Shown: positions 61,199 through 64,000 of the stretch, piece after piece
How positions within the stretch are numbered: the stretch's first letter is position 1
Layout of the letters: each line of letters starts with the position of its first letter
NCBI GenBank assembly: GCA_038501785.1
Contig: JBAMJR010000053.1
Span: 3,427,501-3,491,500 of the forward strand
Length of the DNA: 64,000 bases
Direction of reading: 5' to 3'
Source of the DNA: Myoxocephalus aenaeus
Taxonomy: Eukaryota > Chordata > Actinopteri > Perciformes > Cottidae
The notes under the pieces: generated by a model
The model's database searches: none
What the model was told of the DNA's origin: nothing
What the model saw: only the letters and a program-made list of their open reading frames with translations
Program-made: the position numbers and the translations under genes

Positions 61199-61660
61199 AG
61201 CGATGTCAGTCCACCACTTTGGTCCAGAATGAAATATGTCAACAACTACTGGTTAGATTGCCATGGCATTTTGTGCATGCGTTCATGGTCACAAGAAGAT
61301 TGATCCCAATCTGTTTGATACAGTCGTACAGATATCCACTGTCCTACATTTTCATCTAGTGCAGCAGGTCAAAGTTTTCCCTCATTCAATGAAATATCCC
61401 AACATATACTTGATACATTGGCATGTTTTGTTCAGACATTCGTGGTCCCCAGATGATGAATTCTAATGAATTTGCAAAAACCATCGGCCGCATGGGACTT
61501 TGTGTTTCGTGCTAATTAGCAAAACTAACATGGCGACCTTTACATAATACAAGTATAAGTTAACACTGCCACTGTGTGCATGTTAGCATGCTGGTGTTAG
61601 CATTTAGTTCAAAGCCTCAAAGAGGCTGCAGATTTTAGTCTGGTTTTAAAAACGTGTCTC
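61199..61660 (+). repeat. Teleost repeat copy 2
   Basis: GCGATGTCAGTCCACCACTT, TTGGTCCAGAATGAAAT, GATTGCCATGGCATT, CATTCGTGGTCCCCAGATGA, GTGCTAATTAGCAAAA and TGTTAGCATGCTGGTGTTAG follow the order of the same family as 29765. This copy looks nearly full length and carries the minisatellite at its start. Confidence 0.65.
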
Positions 61661-62088
61661 CGCTGTTGGACAAAGTTCAAGTGTTTGAAAACTAAGTCCA
61701 CAGCGGCTCACTCGGGCGTGCACCTCACTATCAGTCCAAACTTTTCTGCAGTATTAATACAGGACTCCAGACTCCTGAATGATGGAACATGTCATGCAGT
61801 AGGAATAGTATGTAGTCCTCACTGGATGTGGAAATACTCATCCCACTGGTGTTCCAACGGCTCTGTAGATGCAGTAGAGGCTTCAACTGCAAGGAGAACT
61901 AGGCCTTTATTTGAAACAGAAACTAATGTTTTATTCCCCTCTATATTTCTTTCATCACATTTATAAATAATTTCAGGGTAGTGGACATTCCCAAAAACAT
62001 GAACTCAATCAGTACAACAACCGCAATACACGTTTCTCTTGTCACTCTCAGGAGTCTCTTTAAAGTCCCCTCTAAGATCCTTTCACTA

Positions 62089-62090
<2 letters not shown>

Positions 62091-62177
<87 letters not shown>
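62091..62177 (+). repeat. (AC)43 microsatellite
   Basis: About 87 bases of pure AC. A TG array starts only about 112 bases downstream, so the pair could fold into a long hairpin. Confidence 0.97.
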
Positions 62178-62180
<3 letters not shown>

Positions 62181-62286
62181 CACATACATACTCAGAAACT
62201 GACACAGCCAAACGTCCTCATGGTGTCCAGTATACAATGAGCTCTCATTGCCTATTTGTTGTCTGTACTTAATGTTACACAGATTT

Positions 62287-62288
<2 letters not shown>

Positions 62289-62358
<70 letters not shown>

Positions 62359-62395
62359 CGCGTGTGTGCGCGTGTGTGTGCGCGTGCACATGCAC
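62289..62395 (+). repeat. (TG)n plus CG-interrupted TG array
   Basis: About 66 bases of pure TG, then GTGCGTGCGC-type sequence. It is the reverse complement in type of the AC array just upstream. Confidence 0.95.
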
Positions 62396-62974
62396 ATCTG
62401 CGTGCGTGTTGACTGGCTCGGTTTTTCTATGTCCCAGACTGGATTCAAATCCTAAATATTCAGATAAAAAAAAAAGAAGAGAAATCAGACTAAATGTTAG
62501 TATCTATTTTCAATGACAAAAAACAAGTCACTTAATAAAGTGAATGATGGTTTTGTAGGGGTACTGAATTTAAGAACAAAATTATTCATTTTCACAAATT
62601 GATCAGTCCAATATAATAAATTATACTAAGAACTTTTCTTGAAACAGATTAGTGTCAGTGAGGAAAGAGAAAAAGCACAGCTTATTTCTCTTGTCGGCTT
62701 TAATTTCAAGAGATTTCTGCCTGGGATCCACTGAGCCTCAGAGTTCAAACGTGGGTCTGCCAGGTTCTTAAGGGCCTGTTGAACAGCTCTTTATTTCTCC
62801 TCTGTCTTTCTCTGCATCTCTGTCAATCTATTTCTTTCTCTCTGTTATTAATTCCCAGCCTCTCTGTCTTTGCTGCTCTGTTTCATCTTTTGCTTTGTCT
62901 TACTGTTTCCCTTCATCTCTGTTTTACAATCTGTATTTCTTTCTTTCCCACACTTGGCACATATCATTGACATC

Positions 62975-63650
62975 ATGATTAGAGGGTTTCTGGGGATGGC
63001 AATGTGTGTCAGTCGGTTGGGCCACCTCTTCGGTCCAGTCTAATGTCTGAAATATTAACTTGGATGGATTGCCATGAAATGATGTTTAGACATTTATGGT
63101 CCCCAGAAGACCAAGCATACCGACGTTGGTGATCCTCTGTGTTTTCTTCTTCCGCCACCATGAGGTTTTCAGCCGTGGTTTTCACTGAAAAGTCTAAACA
63201 AATATATAAATGGATACCCTTGACATTTTGTCTTGACATTCGTGGTCCCCAGAGGTTGAAGCCAACTGACCTCTGTATTTCCTTGAGTTTTATTCTACCT
63301 GCACCAGCAAGTCAAAGTTTCCTTTACCTGGAGAAATATCTCAACATGTCATAGATGGCTTGCCACAATAATTTGTTAATGTATTTATGATCCCCAGAGG
63401 ATGAATCATACTGACATGTCCTCTAGTGCGACCGTGAGGATGACAGGTTTTGTTTTATAGTGACGTATCTCGACAACTATTGGACAAATTGCTCTAAAAT
63501 GTCTTACAAATAGTCATAGTCCCCAGAGGACGAGGCCTTCCGACTTTGGTAATCCCCTCAGTATTTCTTGCACCACCATGGGGTTTACATGTGTGTTTTT
63601 AGTGAAAGGTCTCGACAACTATTAAAATGATTGCCATGAACTTGTATAAA
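62975..63650 (+). repeat. Teleost repeat copy 3 with internal iterations
   Basis: Starts GGGGATGGCAATGTGTGTCA and GGATGGATTGCCATGAAAT. The word GGTCCCCAGA or a close variant (GATCCCCAGA, AGTCCCCAGA) recurs at about 63099, 63244, 63390 and 63518, spacing near 146, 146 and 128 bases. Each time it is followed by a GA-rich word and often by GGTGATCC/TGGTAATCC and CCACCATG. The copy therefore holds about four tandem subunits. Confidence 0.65.
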
Positions 63651-64000
63651 TGTTCCGAAAGGAAACATGCTTATAAGACATCTTCAACTTTTAAAAGGTT
63701 GTGAGGGCACATGCAACAGTAAAGAGCCCTGAAACTGTCCGAAGGCAATACGATGTTGGCAGTCAAGATAACATTCCAACACACGCATTAATGATTTCCC
63801 AAAATCAGTCGTGCCTTTTCCGCCTACAACATGCATTCCCAGAACCAACATGCCCTTCCAGCTAAATAATAAAAGGCTTCCGACCTGTTCTCATCAATCT
63901 GCGATGAATTGCTAGACCAATTTCCCCAGGCCTGGAGGCTAACTAGATGTGTAGCAGCTAGTTAGCGCAGCACAACATTAATAACTTGTTGTTTTGTGTA

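Larger units (their letters stand above)
58902..64000 (+). other. tbc1d22a: Intron (5' part) running off the window
   Basis: At least 5.1 kb of non-coding sequence. It holds a 32-base minisatellite (60815-61198) adjoining a fish interspersed repeat (61199-61660), (AC)n at 62091-62177, (TG)n plus CG-interrupted TG at 62289-62395, and a second copy of the same repeat with internal iterations (62975-63650). The final TBC1D22 exon or exons are not present. Confidence 0.8.

Noticed and set aside
58902..64000. Terminal TBC1D22 exon
   Set aside because: I looked for the LLxxLQNLPT and AEAYRLK segments in all + frames and did not find them, so the gene continues beyond the window.

Overview
The window is vertebrate nuclear DNA, almost certainly from a teleost fish, probably a percomorph. 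The signs are split exons with GT-AG introns, very dense CA/TG and CT microsatellites, and several interspersed repeats that I know from fish genomes. Nothing looks bacterial, organellar or viral. I name repeat families and paralogue sequences from memory and have not checked them.

One protein-coding gene is supported. It lies on the + strand and crosses the whole window, entering before base 1 and leaving after base 64000. Seven exons (1876-1938, 2398-2463, 6201-6315, 23295-23401, 34900-34975, 44654-44781, 58806-58901) encode the catalytic TBC (Rab-GAP) domain of a TBC1D22 family protein, relative of yeast Gyp1p. I favour TBC1D22A, but the sequence is intermediate between vertebrate A and B. 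All junction phases agree. A transcript using one of the first two exons reads 195 or 196 codons through the window. Upstream exons (N-terminus and start of the TBC domain) and the last exon or exons are outside.

The main observation is that the exon carrying the catalytic arginine finger (IxxDxxR) is present twice, 459 bases apart. Both copies are phase 0 at each end (63 and 66 bases), and both encode IHIDIPR, with 5 of 7 third-codon positions different. After that heptapeptide they diverge. The first reads like human TBC1D22A (MSP...LQPKVTE); the second reads like human TBC1D22B and yeast Gyp1p (TNPLIPLFQQ). This looks like an ancient pair of mutually exclusive exons that swaps the segment beside the arginine finger. 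A (TG)24 tract, a classic TDP-43/CELF ligand, ends 37 bases before the first copy. Two later exons also have repeats at their splice sites: (AC)n beside a weak donor at 44782 and (CT)n forming the acceptor tract at 58805.

The other 63.3 kb is intron. By region: 1-6200 holds the duplicated exon and TG arrays. 6316-23294 holds CT, TA and C-run arrays, a CpG-dense patch, a promoter-like segment near 20.05-20.27 kb and a CTCF-like site. 23402-34899 holds a fish repeat with a perfect estrogen-response palindrome, then another fish repeat split by a 617-base hAT transposon with transposase remnants. 34976-44653 holds a nested hAT-type MITE, possible enhancers and a 330-base pyrimidine tract. 44782-58805 holds a 1.1-kb inverted-repeat element and other old repeats. 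58902-64000 holds a 12-copy, 32-base minisatellite beside a fish repeat and a second copy with four internal iterations. No RNA gene or second protein-coding gene could be supported.
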